From assembly GCA_017404585.1 (NCBI GenBank), contig JAFRCB010000297.1, forward strand, positions 1 through 5,216: a stretch of 5,216 nt of DNA, in the 5' to 3' direction. Origin of the DNA: Lachnospiraceae bacterium (lineage in GTDB: Bacteria > Bacillota > Clostridia > Lachnospirales > Lachnospiraceae). Made by a program: the position numbers and the translations under genes. Shown piece after piece: positions 1 through 5,216 of this stretch (the stretch's first letter is position 1; each line of letters starts with the position of its first letter). Below the pieces are notes generated by a model. That model saw nothing but the letters and a program-made list of their open reading frames with translations, made no database searches and was not told the DNA's origin.

Positions 1-506
1 GGCTCATCGAGGATAAGTATCCTTGGTTCCTGACAGATTGCTTTGGCCAGAAGGACCCGCTGCCTCTGGCCGTCGCTGATCTCCGTTATATACAGAGAGG
101 CCAGATCACTTGTACCGGTCAGTTCCATCGCCTCATCAACTGCTTCAGAATCTTTTTTTCCAAGCTTTCCCAGAAGCCCGGTATAGGGATATCTGCCGGA
201 TGCCGCCATCTCCCGGCAGGTCATCCACTCCGGCCTGATGTTCCCGGTCATCATGACGGCCATAATTTTCGCGACCTCACTCCGGGAAAGAGCACTCAGG
301 TCCCGGTCGTCCAGGAACACGGACCCTTTAAGAGGCGGAAGATCACCCATCAGGGTCTTAAGAAGGGTCGACTTGCCGGATCCGTTCGGGCCGATCAGAG
401 ATATGATCTGCCCCTCCGCGAGGTCAAAACTGATATCCGACAGCACGATCTTACTGCCATAGCCCGCGCTGAGATCGCGCGCGGACAGGATTACTTTTTC
501 ATTCAT
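1..506 (-). CDS. FecCD-associated ABC transporter ATPase (partial, 3' end beyond left edge)
   Basis: This is the nucleotide-binding subunit of a metal-chelate/cobalamin/heme importer; it would bind the cytoplasmic face of the permease encoded just upstream and power uptake by ATP hydrolysis. The first 168 codons are present. Walker A GPNGSGKST is at residues 39-47, the ABC signature region reads ISDGQRQR at 143-150, and Walker B ILILDE at 163-168 ends with the catalytic Glu at the window edge, so the D-loop, His switch and C-terminus are missing. Two positions deviate from the consensus: the signature is SDGQ instead of SGGQ, and the usual Q-loop Gln appears replaced by Thr87 (MAVMMTG). I recall relatives from clostridial loci with similar changes, so these are probably family traits. 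The ATG at 506-504 is chosen because an in-frame TGA lies two codons upstream and an AAGGA ribosome site is at 516-520. The start lies 18 bases after the permease stop, which indicates co-transcription. The substrate is uncertain. Confidence 0.93.
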   Translation of the reverse strand, partial: MNEKVILSARDLSAGYGSKIVLSDISFDLAEGQIISLIGPNGSGKSTLLKTLMGDLPPLKGSVFLDDRDLSALSRSEVAKIMAVMMTGNIRPEWMTCREMAASGRYPYTGLLGKLGKKDSEAVDEAMELTGTSDLASLYITEISDGQRQRVLLAKAICQEPRILILDE

Positions 507-524
507 GAGTCATCATCCTTTTTC

Positions 525-1529
525 TCATTGCCTGTTCCGTGTCATCATGATCCAGATAACGCACGGAGCTCCGAAAACGGCCGTCACCGTACTGATGCTC
601 AGCTCAGTCGGCGCAAAAAGAGTCCTCGCGATAAGATCCGAAAAGAGGCAGAATACCGCTCCGCCGAGAAAACATGCGGGTATCATGACAATCGGTCTCT
701 GTGTCTTCATGAGATTTCTGATAAGGTGGGGCACCGCAACTCCTACAAAAGAGACAGGTCCTGCAAATGCAGTCACCACCGCAGACAGCACACTCGACAG
801 CAGAATCACTGCAATCCGAAGACGGAGCACATTGACTCCGAGACTGCCCGCAGCAGATTCACCGAGCTGATAGGCTCCGATCGGTTTGGAGAGCAAAAAT
901 GCAGCCATGACCGCAAGGGCGACAACAGCACCTGCCGATGCGACATCGTTCCATGTCGATCCGGAGAAAGTTCCCAGAGACCAGTTGTGAAGATTAACGA
1001 TGTTGGAATCATCCGCGAAGGTAACGACAATCTCCGTTATCGCTGAGCATATGTAGCCCACCATAACTCCGCATATGATCAGCACACTCATGCGATGGAC
1101 CTGCTGTGACGCTGCAAGAATAAAACCGGTGACTGCCATCGCTCCTGCAAAAGCCGCAAGGACCATGGCAAATGATCCCGGATGCAGCCCTGCCCCGAGT
1201 GAAAAAATCATGACAAGCGCGACAGCGAGCTTGGACCCCGATGAGATTCCCAGAATAAACGGCCCCGCAATCGGATTGTTAAAGAACGTCTGGAGCAGAA
1301 AACCGGACACTGCCAGAGCTCCTCCGAGTATCATTGCAATCATGATCCTCGGAAGACGTATGCTCCAGATGATGCTGTGAGCTGTGCCGCCTCTGCTTTT
1401 GATCAAAATAGCCGGAATATCGGAAATGGCCACTGTCCTGCTGCCACACGCGATATTGAGGGTAAACAGAAGAACAAGCATAGCTGCGAGCAATATAAAA
1501 CTTGTCAGTATCCTTTTATTTTCTCTCAT
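525..1529 (-). CDS. FecCD/BtuC-family ABC importer permease
   Basis: This is the integral-membrane subunit of a type II ABC importer for iron chelates, heme or cobalamin, expected to work as a homodimer between the binding protein and the ATPase. At 334 residues it has the usual full family length. The first membrane helix is near residues 8-27. The family signature IRLPRI at 57-62 is followed by a Gly/Ala-rich helix and LLQTFFNNPIAGP (78-90). The motif NWSLGTFSG is at 182-190, GPVSFVGVAVPHLIRN at 257-272 (the region that includes the ATPase-coupling loop), and TAVFGAP at 316-322 precedes the last helix. The start is ATG 1529-1527, because an in-frame TAA lies only one codon upstream. No convincing ribosome site precedes this ATG, so translation may depend on coupling to upstream reading; the small ORF at 1517-1636 runs across the start. 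The order binding protein, permease, ATPase is standard for this class. Cobalamin, heme and siderophore permeases cannot be told apart from the sequence alone. Confidence 0.95.
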   Translation of the reverse strand: MRENKRILTSFILLAAMLVLLFTLNIACGSRTVAISDIPAILIKSRGGTAHSIIWSIRLPRIMIAMILGGALAVSGFLLQTFFNNPIAGPFILGISSGSKLAVALVMIFSLGAGLHPGSFAMVLAAFAGAMAVTGFILAASQQVHRMSVLIICGVMVGYICSAITEIVVTFADDSNIVNLHNWSLGTFSGSTWNDVASAGAVVALAVMAAFLLSKPIGAYQLGESAAGSLGVNVLRLRIAVILLSSVLSAVVTAFAGPVSFVGVAVPHLIRNLMKTQRPIVMIPACFLGGAVFCLFSDLIARTLFAPTELSISTVTAVFGAPCVIWIMMTRNRQ

Positions 1530-1636
1530 ATCTTATACACCGATCATGAGCCTCTGCCCTGCCCGTTCTCCCCTTAATGACCGTTCCCGACTGTACGAAT
1601 AAGAGACCGTCCAGGAAGATAATTGCCTCCTTCATG
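1517..1636 (-). CDS. Possible 39-residue ORF bridging the binding-protein and permease genes
   Basis: An ATG at 1636-1634 overlaps the TGA of the binding-protein gene in an ATGA arrangement. It opens a 39-codon frame that stops with TAA at 1519-1517, inside the permease gene and 13 bases past its first base. The product would begin MKEAIIFLDGLLFVQSG, then become basic and hydrophilic. I do not recognise it. The ATGA overlap, and an end that overlaps the next start, are what translational coupling would look like. Against it, the ATG lacks its own ribosome site, since the AAGGAGG nearby lies inside its first codons, and no domain is visible. It may be a coupling leader, a chance frame, or the remains of an older gene start. 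Confidence 0.22.
1625..1632 (-). promoter_or_regulatory. Perfect Shine-Dalgarno with no standard start codon at normal spacing
   Basis: Immediately after the stop of the binding-protein gene the minus strand reads TGAAGGAGGC, a perfect AAGGAGG core. Downstream, within normal spacing, there is no ATG, GTG or TTG; only ATC (5 bases) and CTG (11 bases) occur. The permease ATG is about 95 bases further on and has no good site of its own. The element could recruit ribosomes for an unusual start codon, act as a standby site, or be the relic of a lost start. Confidence 0.5.
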
Positions 1637-2936
1637 TGCCGACTCTGTGCAGGTATTTAAGGTCATCACCCGCCTCGCCAGTGATAACGAGTCTTATCTC
1701 ACGTATCATTTCTGCGGAACTTGTCGTGTGCTGAAACATATCCTGCTCCGCGCACCATACATTGCAACTTTTTAGGGCCTTAAAGTCCGCAAAAAGAGGG
1801 CTCTTTTGAAGAAGATCATCCACTGTCCCGATCTCGCCGTCAATAGATGAATTATAAATCAATATGTCTGCATCTACGCACCCGGCGTAAAAATCCTCCA
1901 TTTGCATATTCATGGTGGAAAGAGCGTTCTCTGACTCCATGCCGGGAAGCTCCGGCACGTAGGTTCCTCCGGCAAGGCAGATCATACGAGCGACATAGTC
2001 TCCGGACTTTCGGACATTTGCAAGACCGGCAGAGGTAATGTAGAAAAACCCGACGGTCTTGCCACCCTGCGCTCCTGAACTCTCCTTTATCACATCCTCC
2101 GCGAGCTTTCTCTGCTCATCGAAAAATCTCTCCGCCTCGTCCTCACGATCAAAAAGAAGACCATAGAGGCGGATCCACTCCGTGCGGCCGATCGGATGAG
2201 ACTCATAACTTGAGTGCTCGACCATGACCGGGATTCCCAGGGACTCGATTTTCTCCTTCACCTCCGGCGTGTGGTAGATCATGGTCGACTCAATTGCGAG
2301 AGAGCACTCCTCCATACGCAGGGCTTCGTAGTCGGGCGCGCTGTACTTGCCGACATAAACCATATCCCCGCTGTCGAGGGCTTCCGCTGCCGAAGCAATG
2401 CTCCAGTCCTCGCTCTTTGTGCTAGTCATTGTCACGCAGGGGATAGTCTCCAGCGCATCCATGAAATCCATGGCCGAGGAGGCCGCCAGATACACATTTG
2501 TAAGAGGCTTTCGGATCACAGTCACATCATCCGGGAGCCCGGACGGCACGTCATAGCCTTCCTCGATGACCAGATATTGCCCTGTGCCCTCGATCGTGAC
2601 GAGCTCACAGGCTTCTCCATAGTAGTCCACCGAGAACTGGTCCGCGTAGACAAGCTCCATGCTGCGGTCCGGTTTCATATCAGCCCAGATCAGAGCATTT
2701 TCCGGGGCGCTCTGGTTGGAAGCGCTCTGCGCATCCCTCTCATCGGTGCTCACTCCGGAATCGGTTCCTTGGTTACCTGCATCTTCCAGGCTCTGCCCTG
2801 CTTCGTTCTTTGGGCTGCCGGCACTATCCTGCCCTCCGCATGCAGTAAGACAAACTGCCGCAAACACTGCGGCAGCTGTCCATCTCACTTTATTTAATTG
2901 TCTTTGAATCAAATGTAAGTGTGTATTCAATCTCAT
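1632..2936 (-). CDS. Lipoprotein substrate-binding protein, iron-chelate/cobalamin/heme class
   Basis: This is the extracytoplasmic receptor of the importer. It would be lipid-anchored on the outer face of the membrane and deliver ligand to the FecCD-type permease. It is 434 residues long with a late hydrophobic segment (19-32) and a lipobox LTAC, so Cys33 is the predicted anchor. Residues 34-80 form a Ser/Asn/Gln/Asp/Glu-rich tether. The rest matches a Peripla_BP_2-type (class III) fold. The clearest signature is ESHPIGRTEWIRLYG at 245-259, followed by a long helix (263-284) that would join the lobes. Glu245 is a candidate for the salt bridge to permease Arg residues. The length is above the usual 300-350 because of the tether. 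The only ATG start is at 2936, overlapping the previous gene by 47 bases; it has no clear ribosome site and gives a long 18-residue n-region. A GTG at 2888-2886, one base after the upstream stop, would leave a short signal peptide and is a real alternative. The substrate is not evident. Confidence 0.9.
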   Translation of the reverse strand: MRLNTHLHLIQRQLNKVRWTAAAVFAAVCLTACGGQDSAGSPKNEAGQSLEDAGNQGTDSGVSTDERDAQSASNQSAPENALIWADMKPDRSMELVYADQFSVDYYGEACELVTIEGTGQYLVIEEGYDVPSGLPDDVTVIRKPLTNVYLAASSAMDFMDALETIPCVTMTSTKSEDWSIASAAEALDSGDMVYVGKYSAPDYEALRMEECSLAIESTMIYHTPEVKEKIESLGIPVMVEHSSYESHPIGRTEWIRLYGLLFDREDEAERFFDEQRKLAEDVIKESSGAQGGKTVGFFYITSAGLANVRKSGDYVARMICLAGGTYVPELPGMESENALSTMNMQMEDFYAGCVDADILIYNSSIDGEIGTVDDLLQKSPLFADFKALKSCNVWCAEQDMFQHTTSSAEMIREIRLVITGEAGDDLKYLHRVGT

Positions 2937-3924
2937 AAGGCTTACTCATCGCTGTAGTGTCGGCAGTGACCTGCATCGGTCTGTCGAAAACGGTGACAGG
3001 TATCTCGAACGTCGATCCGCCCTCGAGAGTGATCGGATCATATCTTGTTCCGTCGACGATCATATAGTCATAGTTCGAAGAGCCCCAGATAATCGTTGCG
3101 GTCGCAGAATCTCCCTCCACTTTGAGAGTTGCCGGCGACTGGACCGAAGCCCTGCCGGAGCCGCCCGAGAGCGTTACATTTACCGAATACTCGCCGTCAG
3201 CAAGTCCGAGGTCCGCTGGCGTAGTCAGCGCACCTTCCTGCCATGCAGACATCGGAAGAGAATCCGATCTTACCACCAGAGTTCTTGCGTACCACTTCTC
3301 CTTGCGCTTGCTGAAAGCGGCACAGTCGATGCCTTTGTCAAGTGCTTCAACCGGGATCGTGAATGTGTGGACTCCCTCTGCGTTTTCTGCAAATGGCAGG
3401 TACTCCTTCTCACCGGCATTCACCGCCTCCTCGGGCGTTCCCATAAAGAGGTAAAGATAGCCCGTGCCTTTCATAGTCAGCGCGGCATACATGTGATCTT
3501 CTTCTACAGTGAGTTCGGCGGATTCGATACTGAACATGGATGAGCTCGAAGCCACGGTCACGGGATAAATCCCTTCCACGAGGCTGTCGACCCCGACCGG
3601 CACCATCCAGTCTTCGACCACGGTCTCCACCTCGGTCATCTCGGAGGCGTCCGCGATCCTTGAGTCTGTGCCTCCGGTATTCTTTTCACTTTCCATTTCT
3701 GCAGTCCTCTTCGTGCTGTCCGTTTCTTTCACACTGCCCGCTGATTCAGCTTCTGCGGAAGCCGCCGCTATTTCCACGGAGCTCTCGTCCTCAGAAATCG
3801 CTGCGGAGCTCTCGTTTGCAGCCGGGCTCTGTGCAGCAGCACCGTCCGCACTGCTGCCGCAGCCTGCAAGGGTGCCTGTTGCCACAAAGGCCGCCATCAG
3901 TATTGCAGTCAATCTGTTTTTCAT
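2890..3924 (-). CDS. Lipoprotein with two tandem NEAT-like beta-sandwich domains
   Basis: The gene encodes a 344-residue predicted surface lipoprotein. The signal peptide ends in lipobox LAGC (19-22) with Cys22 as anchor. Residues 23-105 are a low-complexity Ala/Ser/Glu/Thr linker. Two similar domains follow, at about 117-220 and 242-340. They share a G-Y-x-V-x-V strand near the start, a Ser-rich turn, a S/P-A-x-L-x-V-E strand, a T-F-x-I-P-V strand and a final T-L strand. This order resembles heme-binding NEAT domains. Domain 2 has YEIEY at 330-334 in the last strand, where NEAT domains carry the YxxxY heme-ligand motif; domain 1 has Lys210 and Arg214 there instead. I recall similar undescribed proteins beside clostridial iron/heme transporters. 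Ligand capture for the neighbouring importer is inferred. The start is ATG 3924 because a good ribosome site precedes it and the signal peptide begins there; a TTG at 3984 would add 20 unlikely residues. The 3' end overlaps the binding-protein gene. Confidence 0.85.
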   Translation of the reverse strand: MKNRLTAILMAAFVATGTLAGCGSSADGAAAQSPAANESSAAISEDESSVEIAAASAEAESAGSVKETDSTKRTAEMESEKNTGGTDSRIADASEMTEVETVVEDWMVPVGVDSLVEGIYPVTVASSSSMFSIESAELTVEEDHMYAALTMKGTGYLYLFMGTPEEAVNAGEKEYLPFAENAEGVHTFTIPVEALDKGIDCAAFSKRKEKWYARTLVVRSDSLPMSAWQEGALTTPADLGLADGEYSVNVTLSGGSGRASVQSPATLKVEGDSATATIIWGSSNYDYMIVDGTRYDPITLEGGSTFEIPVTVFDRPMQVTADTTAMSKPYEIEYTLTFDSKTIK

Positions 3925-3931
3925 TATATAT

Positions 3932-3937
3932 CTCCCT
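3932..3937 (-). promoter_or_regulatory. Ribosome binding site fixing the start at 3924
   Basis: The minus strand reads AGGGAG seven bases before the ATG at 3924-3922. This supports the internal Met as the real start of the two-domain lipoprotein over the upstream TTG at 3984, whose extra 20 residues would precede an otherwise ideal signal peptide. Confidence 0.75.
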
Positions 3938-3986
3938 GGTCTGCTCAGTTTATCCTTTATGGCTGAATAATATTCAATAAGCAATC

Positions 3987-4036
3987 GCGCAGAGCCGGTT
4001 CCGGGATGTCAACGACCGCCGGTCCGACTCCCGCGC
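3987..4036 (-). other. Imperfect GC-rich hairpin in the gap after the chelatase gene
   Basis: In the 135-base gap between the chelatase stop and the next gene, the arms GCGCGGGAGTCGG (4036-4024) and CCGGCTCTGCGC (3998-3987) can pair. The pairing is GCGC/GCGC, then GAG/CTC, a G-T wobble and CGG/CCG, with a small internal mismatch and a 25-base loop. No T-run follows, so it is not an intrinsic terminator. It could be an mRNA processing or stability element that sets chelatase expression apart from the transporter genes. No promoter stands out in the gap. The pairing was found by eye and its energy was not computed. Confidence 0.35.
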
Positions 4037-4059
4037 ATATGTACCTGCAGTCAGGCAAA

Positions 4060-5133
4060 TTATTCAGAAATGACTGTTTCTGCACTCTTCTGCAAATGCT
4101 CCACGTACAGCTTCTGACTATCCGGAATCTGTCCGAGGCCCTCAAGAACGCACTCAACAGTGTAGCCTTTTGCTTCGAACTGGCTCTTCCAGGAGTCTTC
4201 CTCATCGCCGGCCATATCGTTATTTGCGTGATCACCCGCGACGACCATGAGCGGCATGAGGACTACCCTCTTGTACTGACCCTCGCCGACAGCCGCCATT
4301 ACTTCTTCGAGAGACGGAGTCGCCTCGACAGTTCCCACATAATAATGTTCGAAGCCGTCGGCTGTGAGAACTTCCTGCATTTTGGCATATACAGCATTGG
4401 ATTCTGCCTCTGTTCCGTGGCCCATGAAGCAGATCGCAGTCTCGCCGTCATCATATTCCGCTGTCCGCGCTGTGATGATTTGGGCTACTTTCTCGAAATC
4501 ACCGTCCTCCGCGAGAAGGTTCTCACCCATGGTGATGCTTTCAAATGCATCCGCGTACGACATGACCTCCTCCTCAAGATCATGGTACTCTAATCCCGCC
4601 ATGAGGTGTGTCGGCTGCACGACCAGATTCTTTACTCCATTGTCCACAGCCCGGTCAAGAGCTTCTTTCACATTGTCGATCTTGACGCCGTCGCGCTTAT
4701 TCACATGGTCGATAATAATCTGGCTCGTGAAAGCCCTGCGGACAGACCAGTCCGGGAACGCTTCGCGGATTGCATTCTCGATGCCGCCGATCGTAAGTCT
4801 TCTGCTGTCATTGAAGCTCGTGCCGAAGCTCACAACGAGGATCTCGTTCTCTCCGATCTCATCCTGATTGCCCGGATCATCGAGGGACGCGTCGCCCGTC
4901 TCGTAATTCTCATCGTCCTCTTCAGCTGCTGCTCCGCTCTCATCCTCATTTCCGTCGGACTCATCCCCATCTTCCAAAGACTCTTCAGCAGATTCCTCTG
5001 CCTCATCATTTGCAGACTCTTCTGTGTCCGCAGTCTCCCCTGCGGGTACAGCGGGACCGGCTGTAGTTCCGCATCCGATGAGTGTGCCGATCAGGGCTGC
5101 ACTGAGTAACAATACCGCAATTCTTCTTTTCAT
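4060..5133 (-). CDS. cbiK: Exported lipoprotein CbiK-family (anaerobic) cobaltochelatase
   Basis: Cytoplasmic CbiK inserts Co2+ into sirohydrochlorin in anaerobic cobalamin synthesis without ATP. Here the protein (357 residues) starts with a signal peptide and lipobox LIGC (18-21), so Cys21 should be lipid-anchored and the enzyme should face outward. Residues 33-95 are an acidic tether with 30 Asp/Glu and no Lys or Arg. The chelatase domain runs from about 97 to 352: ILVVSFGTSFNDSR (98-111), QPTHLMAG (173-180), FMGHGTE (236-242), GTVEATPS (267-274), MPLMVVAGDHANNDMAG (293-309) and EGLGQIP (331-337). By spacing, His239, Glu270 and His302 match the metal-binding triad of known CbiK (His145/His207 in Salmonella; His154/Glu184/His216 in Desulfovibrio vulgaris CbiKP). 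The active site therefore looks intact. CbiKP is a precedent: it is periplasmic, binds heme and is linked to transport. The start has AAGGAGG six bases upstream. This is the first gene of the visible operon. The native substrate or direction (insertion, removal or binding only) is not decided by sequence. Confidence 0.92.
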   Translation of the reverse strand: MKRRIAVLLLSAALIGTLIGCGTTAGPAVPAGETADTEESANDEAEESAEESLEDGDESDGNEDESGAAAEEDDENYETGDASLDDPGNQDEIGENEILVVSFGTSFNDSRRLTIGGIENAIREAFPDWSVRRAFTSQIIIDHVNKRDGVKIDNVKEALDRAVDNGVKNLVVQPTHLMAGLEYHDLEEEVMSYADAFESITMGENLLAEDGDFEKVAQIITARTAEYDDGETAICFMGHGTEAESNAVYAKMQEVLTADGFEHYYVGTVEATPSLEEVMAAVGEGQYKRVVLMPLMVVAGDHANNDMAGDEEDSWKSQFEAKGYTVECVLEGLGQIPDSQKLYVEHLQKSAETVISE

Positions 5134-5139
5134 GTTGTG

Positions 5140-5146
5140 CCTCCTT
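5140..5146 (-). promoter_or_regulatory. Strong ribosome binding site of the chelatase gene
   Basis: The minus strand reads AAGGAGG six bases before the ATG at 5133-5131, a near-ideal site that confirms the start and the signal peptide. Confidence 0.85.
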
Positions 5147-5148
5147 TA

Positions 5149-5186
5149 TTTTTCCTGCCGCGGATCAAAAAGGCATGCAGGAAAAA
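5149..5186 (-). repeat. 10-bp inverted repeat between terminator and ribosome site
   Basis: TTTTTCCTGC (5186-5177) and GCAGGAAAAA (5158-5149) are perfect inverted repeats separated by 18 bases. In RNA they form a 10-bp stem that uses five of the six U residues of the preceding terminator and ends three bases before the Shine-Dalgarno. Such a stem could form only after transcription passes the terminator, and might shape access to the ribosome site. Function is inferred. Confidence 0.5.
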
Positions 5187-5204
5187 ACCCTCCGCGTGGG
5201 AGGG
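5182..5204 (-). terminator. Intrinsic terminator pointing into the operon (possible leader attenuator)
   Basis: The minus strand shows CCCTCC, a 5-base loop CACGC, GGAGGG, then six T residues: a compact intrinsic terminator. It ends 48 bases before the chelatase ATG. That stretch holds the ribosome site but no convincing -35/-10 pair (a TTGATC at 5168-5163 has no good -10 at 16-18 bases). The terminator is either the end of an upstream gene outside the window or the expression platform of a leader such as a cobalamin riboswitch. Only 12 bases beyond it are visible, and no aptamer motif can be recognised there. Confidence 0.8.
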
Positions 5205-5216
5205 CGCACTTATCCC

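Noticed and set aside
528..1046. Long plus-strand open frame of 172 codons over the permease gene
   Set aside because: It lies wholly antisense to a clear FecCD permease, has no domain, and is rich in Arg/Ser/His as expected for a shadow frame. The permease motifs are unambiguous.
2214..2897. Plus-strand open frame of 227 codons antisense to the binding-protein gene
   Set aside because: The opposite strand has a lipobox, a tether and the ESHPIGRTEW motif of a real binding protein. The plus frame shows no recognisable fold or ribosome site.
3540..3980. Plus-strand Ser/Pro/Arg-rich frame
   Set aside because: It mirrors the low-complexity Ala/Ser/Glu linker of the lipoprotein on the minus strand and has no independent support.
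3925..3984. Extended start of the two-domain lipoprotein at TTG 3984
   Set aside because: The added 20 residues would precede a complete signal peptide, while the ATG at 3924 has a ribosome site at proper distance.
4006..4593. Plus-strand open frames over the chelatase gene (also 4364-4867 and 4606-5109)
   Set aside because: All are antisense to conserved CbiK motifs and have shadow-type composition.
5133..5181. Promoter between the terminator and the chelatase start
   Set aside because: TTGATC at 5168-5163 was considered as a -35 box, but nothing like TATAAT follows at 16-18 bases, and the ribosome site occupies the remaining space.
5205..5216. Cobalamin riboswitch core
   Set aside because: Only 12 bases lie beyond the terminator, and none of the conserved B12-box sequence can be recognised. 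The idea is kept as a hypothesis about flanking sequence, not as a feature.

Overview
The window carries one gene cluster, all on the minus strand, read from right to left. It looks like an exported tetrapyrrole or metal uptake operon. Base composition is roughly balanced. The ribosome sites near the 5' ends of genes are strong AGGAGG types, and three successive products begin with lipoprotein signal peptides typical of Gram-positive bacteria. Together with the style of the proteins this suggests a Firmicute of class Clostridia, probably Lachnospiraceae. The taxon is inferred from general familiarity with these families, not from a search.

Layout in order of transcription. (1) At 5182-5204 an intrinsic terminator faces into the operon, followed by a 10-bp inverted repeat and a strong ribosome site. 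There is no room for a clear promoter between terminator and start codon, so this may be the end of an attenuated leader (a riboswitch, perhaps cobalamin-type) whose sensor lies outside the window. (2) 4060-5133 encodes a CbiK-family anaerobic cobaltochelatase with a lipobox and a long acidic tether, so it is predicted to sit outside the membrane. (3) A 135-base gap contains an imperfect GC-rich hairpin. (4) 2890-3924 encodes a lipoprotein with two tandem copies of a NEAT-like beta-sandwich domain. (5) 1632-2936 encodes a lipoprotein substrate-binding protein of the iron-siderophore/cobalamin/heme class (BtuF/FhuD/HmuT-like). (6) A gap of about 100 bases holds a perfect Shine-Dalgarno directly after the stop codon, with no ATG, GTG or TTG at normal spacing, and a possible 39-codon ORF. 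(7) 525-1529 encodes a FecCD/BtuC-type permease. (8) 1-506 encodes the matching ABC ATPase, cut by the left edge inside Walker B.

Working model (inference): the NEAT-like lipoprotein captures a tetrapyrrole or related ligand at the surface. The anchored chelatase inserts, removes or holds its metal or macrocycle. The binding protein then passes the ligand to the permease/ATPase pair. The substrate (cobalamin, cobalt-sirohydrochlorin, heme or another chelate) cannot be decided from sequence alone. The unusual points are a normally cytoplasmic cobalamin-biosynthesis enzyme placed outside the cell next to an importer, and its uncharacterised two-domain partner. No plus-strand gene, tRNA, rRNA, CRISPR array, insertion sequence or long direct repeat was seen.
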